A stretch of 64,000 nucleotides of DNA from the NCBI RefSeq assembly GCF_020080835.1, contig NC_058160.1, positions 5,831,515 through 5,895,514 on the forward strand. Direction: 5' to 3'. A program made the translations under genes and the position numbers. The notes beneath the pieces were generated by a model. That model ran no database searches. It was not told where the DNA came from and saw nothing but the letters and a program-made list of their open reading frames with translations. This stretch comes from Cotesia glomerata (Eukaryota > Arthropoda > Insecta > Hymenoptera > Braconidae). Within the stretch, counting starts at the first letter, position 1. Each line of letters starts with the position of its first letter. Below, one piece after another: positions 46,908 through 58,393 of this stretch.

Positions 46908-47902
46908 CAGTCGACTCTCTCAAAATGACCACTCTCAAAGTGTCCGTTTCCCTATTTTCACTTTTAGATCTTTCCCCCACCAATAGGCAAAAACGAATTT
47001 TTTCGCTCTCTCTGAAAATGTCCGCCAAAATTTTCTCACCACGCTCTCTCAAAATGTCCCCATACAAACTACTAATTAAAAGTAGAAAAATTTAAGACCT
47101 TATAAATAATCAATACATATTTTAAATAATTAACACATATATAATATGAATTAGTATAAATATAAAAGATTTCTTGGATAATTAAGTGCAAATGAAATTT
47201 TATTTCTATGCTTACACATAAAGAATAAGTACAGTCTGTTAGTAAAAATACAAAATTCCATTTTATGAACTAAAACTGAGAAAAAAATAAGTTAGTGATT
47301 CAAAAAAGACATAAAAAGTACGAAATTAGAATTCTGCAGGATATAGAACATTGATTGATTCAGAGAAAAGTGATGAACAGTTATCTTGTGATGAAAGAGG
47401 GATAGGGTGCTCACGCAGATCATTAAAAAAATTTTCATCATGAATATTTTCTATTTGATGTAAAATATCAGGGTTGGAAATATCTTCAGTATCTGGAACT
47501 AAATTTTAAATGATTAAAACAATCAAAATTAAGAATGTAGTTAGTGTGATGAAAAGTAGCAATTTATAGCGATCAATTTATCTAATAAATAAATTAATTT
47601 CTATACATATTGAAGAACAAAAATAATGAGCCTAACTTTATTTTAGTTTACAAAAGAAGTAATGTAGAATCATGTAAACGCATTATTTCAACTCAATATT
47701 AATTTAATCAATGAAGACCGAAGTATTAAAATGAAATATTAAAATGACCGAAGCCGAGCGGCGGACACTTTGGGAGAGTTGTCGACTAAGTTTAAAAATG
47801 CGAAAAAAGTCAACGACGATGGTATGGTAGAGGGGGAACTGCCATTCTTAGAAATATATTCCCCTACAGCCCCAACAGCGGACATTTTCAGAGAGTTGAC
47901 TG
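46908..47902 (-). mobile_element. Internally deleted pogo-like transposon
   Basis: CAGTCGACTCTCTCAAAATG and its inverse CAGAGAGTTGACTG are pogo/Tigger-type termini, with TA on both sides. OR4 shows the empty site (GACATATTT). Minus-strand coding-like text near 47500-47330 (NLVPDTEDISNPD; SSLFSESINVLYPAEF then stop) looks like the C-terminal end of a pogo transposase. Most of the gene is gone. Confidence 0.8.
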
Positions 47903-47929
47903 TATTTTATTATATTACAATGTAGTTGA

Positions 47930-48620
47930 GGTAAAATTATGTTCAATAAGAAAAGTTCTATCAGACCTCGCCGATAATATTTCAATCTATTTATATTTAT
48001 GATCGATGGTAGAGTATACTGTAATATTATTTTATTAATATCAGATTAGGTTTCATATAGAACCCATCTCCGTTTTCTTTTATCAAAATTACCTATTATT
48101 ATTCTATGGCCTATAAGTACTGGTTTTCGATGGTCTTTTGAAGTAAAAAAATACAAGAAATACTTGCGCCATAGTCTTTATTACAATCGATTACCACTAC
48201 TACTATTGTAGTTCTAAAATTATCCTTAATAGCGAATGGTCTTATTAAAACAAAATTTTTGAGCTGTACTCTAGATTTATTCTTGTTTATACAATCTTTG
48301 ATTTTTATTATTACAATAATACCGAAGATAAGTAAGCTAGATTATAAAATAGTTATTTTAAATACAAGGAATTTTTTATTACAAAAAAAAAATCAGAATA
48401 TCTTCATGATACTGAAATCAGCAGACATCTGGCAGTTTTTGGAGTTTTTATAACAAATAAACCGTGACAAATATAACATTTTTTAAAATTCGCACTTATA
48501 ATTCTTTTTAAATTTCTACAGATGGAACTTTTTTGCAAAATTTTTTTTATATTAGTTGAATTGTTATAAAAATCTAAAAAAAAGTCAGATTTCTGTTAAT
48601 TTCAGTATCATATTTCTTCA
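47930..48620. repeat. Upstream end of the duplicated OR3 segment
   Basis: Closely matches 56500-57215 upstream of OR4 (shared GATCGATGGTAGAGTATACT, CTATGGCCTATAAGTACTGG, TATTTTAAATACAAGGAATT). It ends with a MITE-like block opening ATGATACTGAAATCAGCAGA (48405). Confidence 0.8.
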
Positions 48621-48790
48621 TTGAAATTAAACGAATCAAAAATATTCAATTTTTATATCTGAGTATGTATGTATTTTACTTCTGAAGTTATTAAATTAAT
48701 AAGCAGTGAAACAATAATCTTTTTTGCATACCTTACAAATTGTTTTAATATAATCTAATCTTCTACCATAATATGATTTTACAATACCTA

Positions 48791-49792
48791 CCCGGGAAAA
48801 AATGATTAGATCCAACCATGCCTGTTCATGTATGATCAGGTCTGAAATTAGACATAATCATGCCTCCCTGATTCAGAAAGATAATTTGAAATGATTACTT
48901 TCATATTAATTGTATATCTATATAGTATTCAAATCCGATGCATTTAAATCATTTCAAATCATTTTAAATCATTTCAAATTAGATTTCTTAATCAGGGCCT
49001 GTCCATGCTTGCTCATATCTGATGCGTTAAAAACGTCTGATCATACATGACCATGTCTGTTCTTGTCTAAACAATTATAAACAGTCTATATATAATTAGA
49101 TCTGATCAGACTTGTATAGTCAGATGTGATCAAAATTTTTCCTTTGAAGAAAAAATTTTTTTTTGATTATCACAAAAAGTGTAAAATGATGTTTATCATT
49201 ACGTTTAAATAATTATGAAATAAAAAATTTATTACACTTCCTATGAGCTGTTTTGGTCTGCTCTGTTCCTGCCTAATATTAAAATATTATTTATTTTATT
49301 ATTCAAATAAATGTGATGCTATAATGAGATTCGGTTAAATATTTAAATTATGACTATCAGAATATATTATAAAATAAATTTTTATATTATATTTATGATA
49401 AACTATTTTGATATGTTATATACTTCACAGAGTTATTTTTATCTAAGGTATAGCATCAGCACAGCAGACAGAAACTTAAGGCCCACGGAGATCACTAAAG
49501 TTAAGCGGAATTAAGCGTTGTTAGTAGGTGGATGGGTGACCGCTGGTGTTACAGCTTACAGCCGTAAAATAATATGTAAAAATTTTTTTTTGTATTTTAA
49601 TTCATTAGAGAGAGTTGCGTATGACTCTATCAAGTACTATATCCATAAAACTAAGCGAAACAATTAATTAGAAGTAAAAATGGGCTTTCAGATCTGATCA
49701 TGCATGAACCGGGATGAAAAATGACTATGTCTGACCAGGCCTGAAGACTCATGCCTGTTCATGTCTGATTATTTTTTCCCAGGAAATCATCT
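48791..49792. mobile_element. TIR element at the junction of the OR3/OR4 duplication
   Basis: CCCGGGAAAAAATGATTAGA and the inverse TCTGATTATTTTTTCCCAGG bound about 1 kb. CATGCCTGTTCATG-like words recur at both ends, and GATCAGGTCTGA-type words are scattered through it. A 5S rRNA-like fragment lies inside. Confidence 0.65.
49481..49550 (+). pseudogene. 5S rRNA-derived fragment
   Basis: GGAGATCACTAAAGTTAAGC followed by GTTGTTAGTAGGTGGATGGG and TGACCGCTGG matches the 5S rRNA internal control region, which normally reads like GATCACCGAAGTTAAGC and TTAGTACTTGGATGGGTGACCGC. The outer 5S helix sequences are absent or unrecognisable. It is either a 5S pseudogene or the head of a 5S-derived SINE. Confidence 0.7.
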
Positions 49793-49900
49793 CCAGTTTA
49801 GTATAAACAAAGAAGAAGATGAAGATGAAGATAAGTTATTGATGAAAAAATTTTAACAAATTAGAAGTATAAATTAAAAAAAAAATTTTTTTTTCTATCA

Positions 49901-51749
49901 GGGGAGGGGGGGGCAAAATGGGGTAGGGGTGGCAAAATGGGGTATCTCCAAAATTTCGTAAGAAAATTTTTTTTTTTCCAAAAAGCTCTTTCAGCTTCCC
50001 AAAATATATTTTAACGTCATTTCCTACAATTTAAAAAAAAAGAAAATTTTTTAATTAAAAAAACAAAAAAAATTTTTTTTTTCTAACTTTTCTTACAGTA
50101 ATTTTTATCGTCATTGTACATCGTAATAAATTTTTTTTCACATCTACGATTACTTTTTCTAAATTTTTAAGTTCTCGCTTTACAAATGAATGATTAAAAA
50201 AACAAAAAAATCGGGGTGTCATTGGTTCCATGCCAGTTTTCGAAAATCAAGTTCTAATCTGATCTTCACATTTTTAAGGTCCTAAAAACTAGTTCTTAAT
50301 ATTTCTATTACTATTTTGTAAACCTCTAATGTGTCGAAGAAAAATCTTACACAGAAAGAAAAATTTCTTGACGATGAACAAAATTCTTGGCTCAAGAAAA
50401 TTTTCAGGTGCCTGAAGGAAGACTGAAGTTGTGTTGCCCGAAATAAAAATTTTTCTTGAAATTCTATTCTTGGTGGAAGTAATTTTTTCTTAATTCAAAT
50501 TATCATAAATACTTGATGCAATAAATTTTTACATTTGATCAAGATTTTTAGATACTTTAGGGAAGCAGTGCCACCTACTTCAGCTGAGAAAAAAATTTTC
50601 TCACCTTGAGAAAATTTTTCTCTTGAATATTTGATATCCATTTTATATTATTTTAGCGTGCAATTATACATATTGAATGAAAAAAAATGATTCAACATTA
50701 TTTGATCTTCCCATTTGATATGTTAATCAATAAAAATATTAATAAAAATTTACTTCTATCTTTATATTTAATTTTGTGGAGCAAGAGGCTGAATTTTCTC
50801 AAAACAAGAAGATTTTATTGACTTAAATAAATTTTCTTAGATCAAGATACATATTTCTTAAAACAAGAGAGTTAATTTTGTTGGAATAAGTGAAATTTCT
50901 TGTGTCAAAAAGAAAATTTTTTTTTCGCTCAAGGTAATAATTAGGAAGAAAAATATTTTTTTGGCTCAAGTGAACCTTTTTTTCTGTGTAAACTAACCGT
51001 TCTAAAAGAATGTCTTTTTCAAATAACTTCAAAATTTACTCTCGGATAATTTTTGATGTCATAATTTAACTATCAATGCTCAGAAAACTGTGTCAGAGGC
51101 CGCCAATTTCTTCAAAATCATTTGGTGGGCTTGTGAGATATTTAATTTAAAAAGTAAGATCTTTAGACCTACAAGATCATTCAACTTGAAAAAATTTTCC
51201 TGAATCCCTAAACCAAGGAAGAGAGTGCAAAAAAATTACGAATGTTTTTTTTCGTGCTATTGCTTGGAATTGCGTGATAACTATGTCTAAAAAATTTTTC
51301 ACCGGGAGATCCAAAAATTAGAATCTTCTCAAGGAAACTCTTTTTTTTTATCTTGGTATTATTTTTACTCAAGCGAAACCCGTCAAAAATGACTACAAAA
51401 TTAAAAAATTTTTTTTGCTACCTCAATTTTTGTTAGGAGTATATTGCGTCAACTATAACAATGTTTCTTTTTTGGGTGATTTGTTCATCTCTCTCGGTTC
51501 TTTCGTAGACTTATTGATAAGAAAATGTTATTTTTTTAACGACATTTCATTTTCGGATAATGAAATTTTTTTTTTCACTTTTTCAGGGGGTACCCCATTT
51601 TGCCCGCAAAAAAAAATTTTTTTTCTACGGCAACTTGAAATTTGATTATTTTCCTTCAATTACGTCTGAAAACGAGAAAAATCAGCATATTGAAGTCCTT
51701 AAAATCATAACGGTTTCTTAAGTACCCCATTTTGCCCCCCCCCCCTCCC
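49901..51749. mobile_element. G-run-terminated element (GGGGAGGGGGGGGCAAAATGGGGTA)
   Basis: GGGGCAAAATGGGGTA at the left is inverted as TACCCCATTTTGCCCC at the right, with runs of eight or more G or C outside. The OR3-side duplicate lacks this 1.85 kb, marking an insertion after the duplication. No transposase is evident. A nested foldback is at 50351-50990. Confidence 0.7.
50351..50990. mobile_element. Foldback nested in the G-run element
   Basis: ACACAGAAAGAAAAATTTCT and TTTTTTTCTGTGTAAAC are inverted ends. Inside, CTCAAGAAAATTTTC and CTTGAGAAAATTTTTC-type arms alternate. It is related to the CACTGAGAAA family. Confidence 0.55.
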
Positions 51750-51929
51750 ATATAATTGATTTTTTATAAAAATTCAAATAATTGTCAGATGTCTATTGAT
51801 TTTAAATCATAAAATTTATTTTTCCTTGGAACATTTTGTATATTAGTTAATTTATAATGCATATTAATTACTATTGTGACCTGACTAAACATATATTTGT
51901 CTTCACTATCGAGTTTTGATTATTGTAAA

Positions 51930-54900
51930 CTATCCAAAACTTCTCAATAATGTAAAATAGCTCATAGCTGCGTTTACAATCTGAGAAGTAAAAAACAAAA
52001 ATTACTCATTTACGAACGATAGTTATAATAATAATGAGAGAATTAATACCTTTGTGAATTGATTGAGGTTGAAAGTTATTATTCCATAAACTGTAAACTT
52101 ATACTCTTTTTGAGCGCGTTTCATGATCATTAAAACCATTGTTTTGAACTTTTTAGATGAGCCCGTCCAGTCACAGAAATAAATGGCTTCACCAACATTT
52201 TCAAGCTATAAATAATATTTGATAATAATAGGAAAGAATTTTAACCGAATTTATAAAATTATAATACCTTAACAGTTAACATTTCTGCGTGCATGCAGTA
52301 CAAAATTGTTTGACCTAAAACAGCAAGTAAATGTATTGCATTCACTAAAAGACCGCTCCAATTCTTCTGATTGATTTCCTGTCAATAAATTTTTGAACTG
52401 TATTTTTAAACTACGTAATTACTTATAGTGTAATATAAACATTGGCAAATAATAAATTTATGCTTTGACTATTTATCGTACTTGGTCAACGCGAAAAAGA
52501 GAAAAACAAAGGTTTGCTGCATTAATCAACGTGACAAAAAGGACAATTGGACTGAAAAATCTTTGGAGCCATTGGCAATATCTGATAAAGCATAATAAAG
52601 TTTTGTTCAAATTAAAATTTTACACTCTTTGCAAAATTTAAAGGAGCAAAAAAATTTTCAAAAATTATTTTACGATTTTTGATAAGCTGTATTTTAGTGA
52701 GAAATCATTATAGCCCACAGAATCTAGCCAATTTACTAGAAAGCACTCGGAAAATAATGATTTCGATACTTAACCGGTTAATTAAGAATTCTAATAAGTA
52801 CCTAACGGCAGATTTAATTTGTTCATAAATTATAAGTGAACAAAAAAAATGTAAATTGAAAATTAAATATCTCCGAAGCTATGAATATCTGACGCATAAA
52901 GTTTTTACAAACAAATTGTAGAGCTTAAAAAAAGCTACAATTCCTTTTTTTTAATCTACGTCCGACTAATAAATTATTAGTTTTAAACAAATTGATGTTG
53001 CGAGCTGAAAAATTATCCGAAATTTATTGCGGAAAATTTGGCTATTTTGAAAAAAATTAATTTTTGGTAGATATCGAGTGACTGTGAGTTGAACGCAATT
53101 TGATTTTCAAACTTTACACGTCTGGTCCATAGTTTTAGAAATATTTAATTTTGAATTTACATTTTTTTGTTTTACTTATAATTTATCAACAAATTTAATC
53201 TGTTTTTAGAAACTTATTAGAATTCTTAACTAACTGGTTGAGTATCGAAGTTTACCGAAATCATTATTTTCTCAGTCCTTTCCAGTAAATTTTGCTAAAT
53301 TGATTAAATTCTGTGGGCTGTTATAGTAAGGATCGAAAAAAGCATTTCAAAGCTTAAAGATTTTAGCTTTCAGAGCTTTGGCTGATAATTATTAGGAGCT
53401 CCGGTTGTTGCAAGATCCAAAGAAAAATCGCCGAATAAATTTTTACTGAATTATAAAAAAATAAATAGAAAAATTTAAGAAGTAGCATCAAAAAAGTTCA
53501 GCAATCATTTGTGGTATCTATTTGAATAACTTATTTGTTTGTCATTATTTAATGATAATGCTAGTGTTAAAATTAAATTAAATTTAATTGAATCGGTTCA
53601 GAAAAAATAAGTCAAATTAAAAACTTTGAACGAATTCATGCAAAAAATGTTAATATTAATTCCTTCTTAAATAAACAAATTGTATGATTCTGCGTTAGAA
53701 GAGTCGTTGATTGTTTTTGGAAGGTTGGAACTCCCAACTGATTTTTTAAATTTACATCCTGATCAGTGGATATCTGACGAAAGTTACAATACTTGCTTAA
53801 AAATTTACACGTTATTAATGATGCTACGAAAAGGGCGGTCCAACTGATGGAAGCCTGCAATAAAATCTTAGCTGCTGATGAAGAGCAGAAGTAGTACTTA
53901 TTGCAAGTTGTAGTTATGCTTAGAAAAAAATTTCCAAATGCTAACAAGCAGACGTTAATGTTACCATTTTTAAAAGAATAAAAAAAAAATTTTTTTTGTA
54001 ATTATAACGATTAATTAATAATAATTTGACTTAGATTATTGTATTAAAACGAGTCAAAACTTTAATTTAAAATTTTAATGCTCAAAAATGTACAATAAAA
54101 TTAAATTATACATGTAAGAGTAATAAATTGAAAATTAAATAGAATTTAATGTGTATTTTTTTTTAATTTTACTGTTTGACGCCCTCTAACTTCGAAACTA
54201 GTGGTTCTATAGTCTTCGACCAAAGAGATATTTTTGTAGAGAATTCAATCCTTCGCGAAAGCCATAAGGTTTTTTGGAAAAAAATTTTTTTAATAACGAA
54301 AAATCTACTTAAAACAAAAAATATTTCCCGTACAAAAATGGATTGATCACTGACTGATCAATCATTGATTACAGATTGATCAACAACTCATCGTTAATTG
54401 ATCAATAATTGATCAGTCAGTAATCAACCATAGATCAATGAGAGATCACTTAAAGATCAATAACTGATCACTCTGAGGAGAATAATCTGATAGTGATCAA
54501 TCAGAGATCAGTTAGAGATCACCCAGTGATCAATCAGCGACAACCTATAGATCATTCGAAATCGCATAAAAATCGTCCAGTGTTTAAATGAAAATCACAC
54601 AATGGCCATTTAATTATCAAGAAAGGATTGGCCCTTTATAAAGTAATCATTACTGAATATATAACTATAAATATCATAAATAAATACAAAAGTAATAGGT
54701 AAAATAAAAAAAAAATATTATCAAGAATACTTTAAATAAATTTTATCTTCAGTATTAAGCAATTTTATCCCATCACTGGACAATTTTTATAATATCTCCG
54801 AGTGATCTATAGATTGTCGCTGATTGATCACTGGGTGATCTCTAACTGATCTTTGATTGATCACTATCAGATTATTCTCCTCAGAGTGATCAGTTATTGA

Positions 54901-56471
54901 TCTTTAAGTGATCTCTTATTGATCTGTGGTTAATTACTGACTGATCAATTATTGATCAATTAACGATGAGTTGTTGATCAATCCGTGATCGATGATTGAT
55001 CAGTCAGTGATCAATGAGTAATCAATCCATTTTTGTACGGGTTCCTGTATTATTTAAATGGGAAATCGAATTTTTTAAATAGCTAAGCCGCTATTGGATT
55101 TAAATCCTTTAGCCCAGCAGCATAATTTTTTATTTCCTATAAACTACCAGATTTTCTGGTATAGTAATAAAAAAAAAATATCGCCTTAAAATACTCGGCT
55201 CCTACAGCTCCTAAAAATTTTTAGCTACAAAACCTGAAAACTAGTATTTATAAAGTCTGGAAAGCTTTTTCAAACTTTTGCAATGAAAATTTCTCACTGA
55301 AACACAGCCTATCGAAAATAACTGAAAATTTTTTTTGCCGTATCTGTATATTAATTACGTACAAAAACTGTTGGTGATGTTCCGATGCAATGTTTGTTAA
55401 TTCTTCATGATTTTTATTATTTGTAAAATCATTGAGTGCAGTTCCATTAAGACTAAGCAGTCTATTCGCTAATATCTGGATTAATGATAGTATCAATATA
55501 AAGATTCTTAATCAATAACAAATTTAGTTTTATGATCAATAAAACTTTTATTTTGTTAGTCAGTAACTTTATAAAAAAATTATTACCGTGCTATGAATGC
55601 TAACATGAGTTGTTAATTGCATAAACATGACATCTCCACAAAGCCAATATATGTAGCATAACAAAAGAATTGTTTGTTCAAAAATGAGACATATAAAATA
55701 CCGGGGAAAAGTGTTAACTGTAAAAGGATAACTGATGGGGTATATAATAATAGAAAAATTAAAAAAATATTCGTCTCTGTGAGAGATAAAATGGTCGATA
55801 AATACCCTGGTGAATAAAATCAATATTTATAGAAAATAAATTAACTGAAATTTTTCAGCAAAAAAATACTAAGTTGAATGTTCCTTACACATATGGAGAA
55901 AATCCATAAGTAACAACCAATAACAATAATCCGACTGTTAATTGATTTCTTAATGATTTGGCATAAAGTACACTATCTAGTATTGGTTCTGTTATTAATT
56001 GTTTTGATGAAGCAGTCTCCCAAAGTACTTTAAGCTTTCTAATAAAATTAAAAAGTTCTTTTCTATGTGTCCAGCATCTTAGAGCCTGTAAAATTGAGTA
56101 TCAAAATTCAATATGAGTAAATAAATATATTAAGTATAAAAATAAAATGAAATTTTTAAAAGTTTGATTACCTTAAAACAACAAAGTGAAGCTGATAGTA
56201 ATGCCGTAAACATTTCAGGGGCAAGAGTAATATCGTAAGCTATAATTTGTATGAGAGCAACTGTCAAAAAATACAGCATTAGAGACAGTGTTATTATCCC
56301 AAAAAGTGGAGTGATTTTTTCCCACCAATATTCAGATTCTTCTTGACTTGAAAATATACGTTTAAAATGTAACAGTCCCATGTAACGTAACATACGAATT
56401 TCAGCATTGAAGAATTCATCAAACGGCACGGAGTTTATTATTTCAAGTCGACTCATTTTAGTTTCTGACAT
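51930..56471 (-). CDS. Odorant receptor 4 (7tm_6), intact
   Basis: Eight exons (56471-56172, 56085-55889, 55806-55587, 55475-55363, 52581-52482, 52378-52268, 52205-52050, 51980-51930) total 1248 bp for 415 residues. Exon 1 has FFNAEIRMLRYMGLLHFKR and YWWEKITPLFGIITLSLML; exon 3 has YWLCGDVMFMQLTTHV; the end is AAMSYFTLLRSFG. Exon lengths match OR1 and OR2 except exon 1 (100 codons) and exon 4 (two codons longer). It is the intact sister of OR3. Intron 4 has grown to 2.8 kb with a foldback, a dead repeat-borne gene fragment and a GATC-rich palindrome. Function as for OR1; ligand unknown. Confidence 0.93.
52680..53330. repeat. Foldback in OR4 intron 4
   Basis: Arms containing CACAGAATCTAGCCAATTTA and GATTTCGATACTTAACCGGT are mirrored near 53215-53330 (GGTTGAGTATCGAAG, ATTAAATTCTGTGGGCTG). 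The OR3 intron retains the left arm (about 45070-45190) but its right arm is missing. Confidence 0.65.
53640..53985 (+). pseudogene. Decayed repeat-borne protein fragment
   Basis: The plus strand reads ESLIVFGRLELPTDFLNLHP and QWISDESYNTCLKIYTLLM. A one-base shift leads into VINDATKRAVQLMEACNKIL and AADEEQK, then a stop, then LLQVVVMLRKKFPNANKQ. From memory this pattern resembles an uncharacterised insect protein spread by mobile DNA (ND-AERG-KL-x-DEEQKQ). Frameshift and stop show it is dead. Confidence 0.5.
54327..55041. mobile_element. 715-bp GATC-rich foldback element
   Basis: CCCGTACAAAAATGGATTGA and its inverse CAATCCATTTTTGTACGGG bound two arms of about 235 bp. The arms are built largely from TGATCA, AGATCA and TGATCT words spaced about every 10 bases. 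A 240-bp AT-rich spacer lies between. No coding potential. Confidence 0.88.
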
Positions 56472-57014
56472 ATTTAATTTTATTGCAATATAGTTGAGGT
56501 AAAATTATGTTCACTAAGAAAATTTTTATCAGACCTCGCCGATAATAATTCAATCTATTTATACTTATGATCGATGGTAGAGTATACTATAATATTATTT
56601 TATTAAATTAATATTAGATTCGGTTTCGTATAGAACCCTTTTACGTTTCCTTTCATCAAAATTACCTATTATTAATAAATTTTTTATCTCAGGAATTACC
56701 TATTATTATTCTATGGCCTATAAGTACTGGTTTTCGATGATCGCTTAAAGTAAAAAAATGCAAGAAATACTTGCGCCATAGCCTTTATAACAATCGATTA
56801 CAACTACTACTATTGTTGGTACTAAAATTATCCTTCATAGCGAATAGTCTTATTAAAACAAAATGTTTGAGCTGTACTCTAAATTTATTCTGGTTTATAC
56901 AATTTTTGAATTTTATTATTACAACAAAACCGAAGAGTGGTAAATTGGATTATAAAATAGTTATTTTAAATACAAGGAATTTTTTATTACAAAAAAAAAA
57001 TCAGAATATCTTCA

Positions 57015-57215
57015 TGATACTGAAATCAGCGGACATCTGACAATTTTTTGAGTTTTTATAACAAATAAATCGTGATAAAAATAATATTTTTAAAAATTCG
57101 CATTTGTAATTTTTTTCAAATTTCTACACGTGGAATTTTTTTATTGTAATAATCTAATTGTTATAAAAATCTAAAATATTGTTAGATGTTTCTTAAATTC
57201 AGTATCATTTACATT
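57015..57215. mobile_element. ATGATACTGAAATCAGC-type MITE
   Basis: Opens ATGATACTGAAATCAGCGGA and closes near TTAAATTCAGTATCAT in inverse orientation. The matching copy on the OR3 side is at 48405-48610. Two more partial units follow at 57225 and 57596. Confidence 0.6.
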
Positions 57216-57370
57216 TTATATGACATGCTGAAATCAGCAGACACTTGATATTTTTTTTTTATTTTGTGTCAAAAATAAATTAATAAAAATATTTTCAAAC
57301 ATTGCATTCATCGTTTCTATAAATTTCTGCATGTGACTTTTTTTTCTTAATTTTATTTATAATAATTTAT

Positions 57371-57575
57371 TATGAAAATTAAGTTAGCTGACATCTATAA
57401 ATTAAAAAAATTTTTTTTTGTTAAAAATATTATTACAAAAAAATAAAAAAAAATTTCATTCGTAAAAAACTTGAAAAATTGTAAGTGGAATTTTTTAAAA
57501 ATATTTTTTTGTTCCAATTTAACTATTGAAAAAAAAATCAAAAAGTTAAAAACGTCGGCTAACTTTAGTATTATT
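57371..57575. mobile_element. GTTAGCCGACAT-family MITE, copy 5
   Basis: Bounded by TATGAAAATTAAGTTAGCTG and ACGTCGGCTAACTTTAGTAT in inverse orientation, about 205 bp. Confidence 0.65.
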
Positions 57576-57877
57576 AATTTATTTGTTAAAAAATATGATA
57601 CTGAAATCAACAGACATCTTACAATGTTTTAGATTTTTAGAATAATTAAAATATTATGAAAAAAATTAAGCAAATAAATTGTACATTTAGAAGTTTAAAA
57701 AAATCGTAAGTACGAATTTTCAAAAACATTTTTTTATCATAATTGATTTGTGATAAAAATTTAAAAAATGGTCAGATGTCCACGGATTAGTGCACTTACA
57801 TCAATACCATTATATTTTGTGTAAATAGTGTCATCTTTATGTAAAACTTATCAAGATAAGTGAGTTTAAGTTAAAAA

Positions 57878-58094
57878 TAGTAGATTACATGCCTAGGCCA
57901 GTAAAATAAGAAAAGTCTCAGACCACATGTAATTGTTGGCCGAGGCGAAGCCGAGGTTGATAAACATGTGGTCTGAGGCTTTACTTTTTACTGGCCAAGG
58001 TGTGTATACTATTTTTCTGCTCGATGTAGCCGGAATGTAGCAACTTTGTTTAGCGCAGCGGCTAGAAAGTTGCCACTTTCCGGCCGGAGGGCAG
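57878..58094 (+). repeat. GCGNAGC palindrome-pair element, copy 6 (variant arms)
   Basis: A-then-B. The A outer stem is GGCCAGTAAAA with TTTTTACTGGCC, and CTCAGACCACATG pairs with CATGTGGTCTGAG, both compensated variants of the usual stems. The apex is CCGAGGCGAAGCCGAGG. B has GCCGGAATGT and ACTTTCCGGC (others: GGCGGAA and TTCCGCC), with apex AGCGCAGCGG. Confidence 0.88.
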
Positions 58095-58217
58095 AATAGT
58101 ATATTACACTATTAGGGCAGAATAGTATATTACACTATTAGGGCAGAATAGTATATTACACTATTAGGGCAGAATAGTATATTACATTATTAGGGCAGAA
58201 TAGTATATTACACTATT
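58088..58217 (+). repeat. 26-bp tandem repeat, five units
   Basis: Five head-to-tail copies of a 26-mer opening AGGGCAGAATAGTATATTAC and closing ACTATT, nearly identical (one unit has CATTATT). It links palindrome-pair copy 6 to the next palindrome. Confidence 0.92.
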
Positions 58218-58218
58218 A

Positions 58219-58316
58219 GGGCAGAAAGTTTGAGATTTCTGCACTGCGCGCCATGATGCCCGAGGCGTAGCCGAGGGCATCACGGCGCGCAGTTCAGAGC
58301 TCTCAAACTTCTGCCC
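58219..58316. repeat. GCGTAGC-apex palindrome (type C)
   Basis: GGGCAG with AAGTTTGAGA pairs with TCTCAAACTT and CTGCCC. Inner arms CTGCGCGCC and GGCGCGCAG pair, then GATGCCC and GGGCATC. The apex is CCCGAGGCGTAGCCGAGGG: GGC-GTA-GCC closed by two GA steps and CCC/GGG. The architecture is as in palindrome A but with unrelated stem sequence. Confidence 0.88.
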
Positions 58317-58393
58317 GTGTAGTGTATACTATTTTTCTTTATAGCCGGTCGAAACTACGTAAAATATTTCATGTACTGTATCGAAAAAAAATT

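Noticed and set aside
53636..53947. Minus-strand 103-codon open frame in OR4 intron 4
   Set aside because: The coding-like signal is on the plus strand, where it is a frameshifted fragment of a repeat-borne protein.
58088..58217. CRISPR-like array
   Set aside because: Units are directly abutting 26-mers without spacers, in a eukaryotic genome; a tandem repeat.
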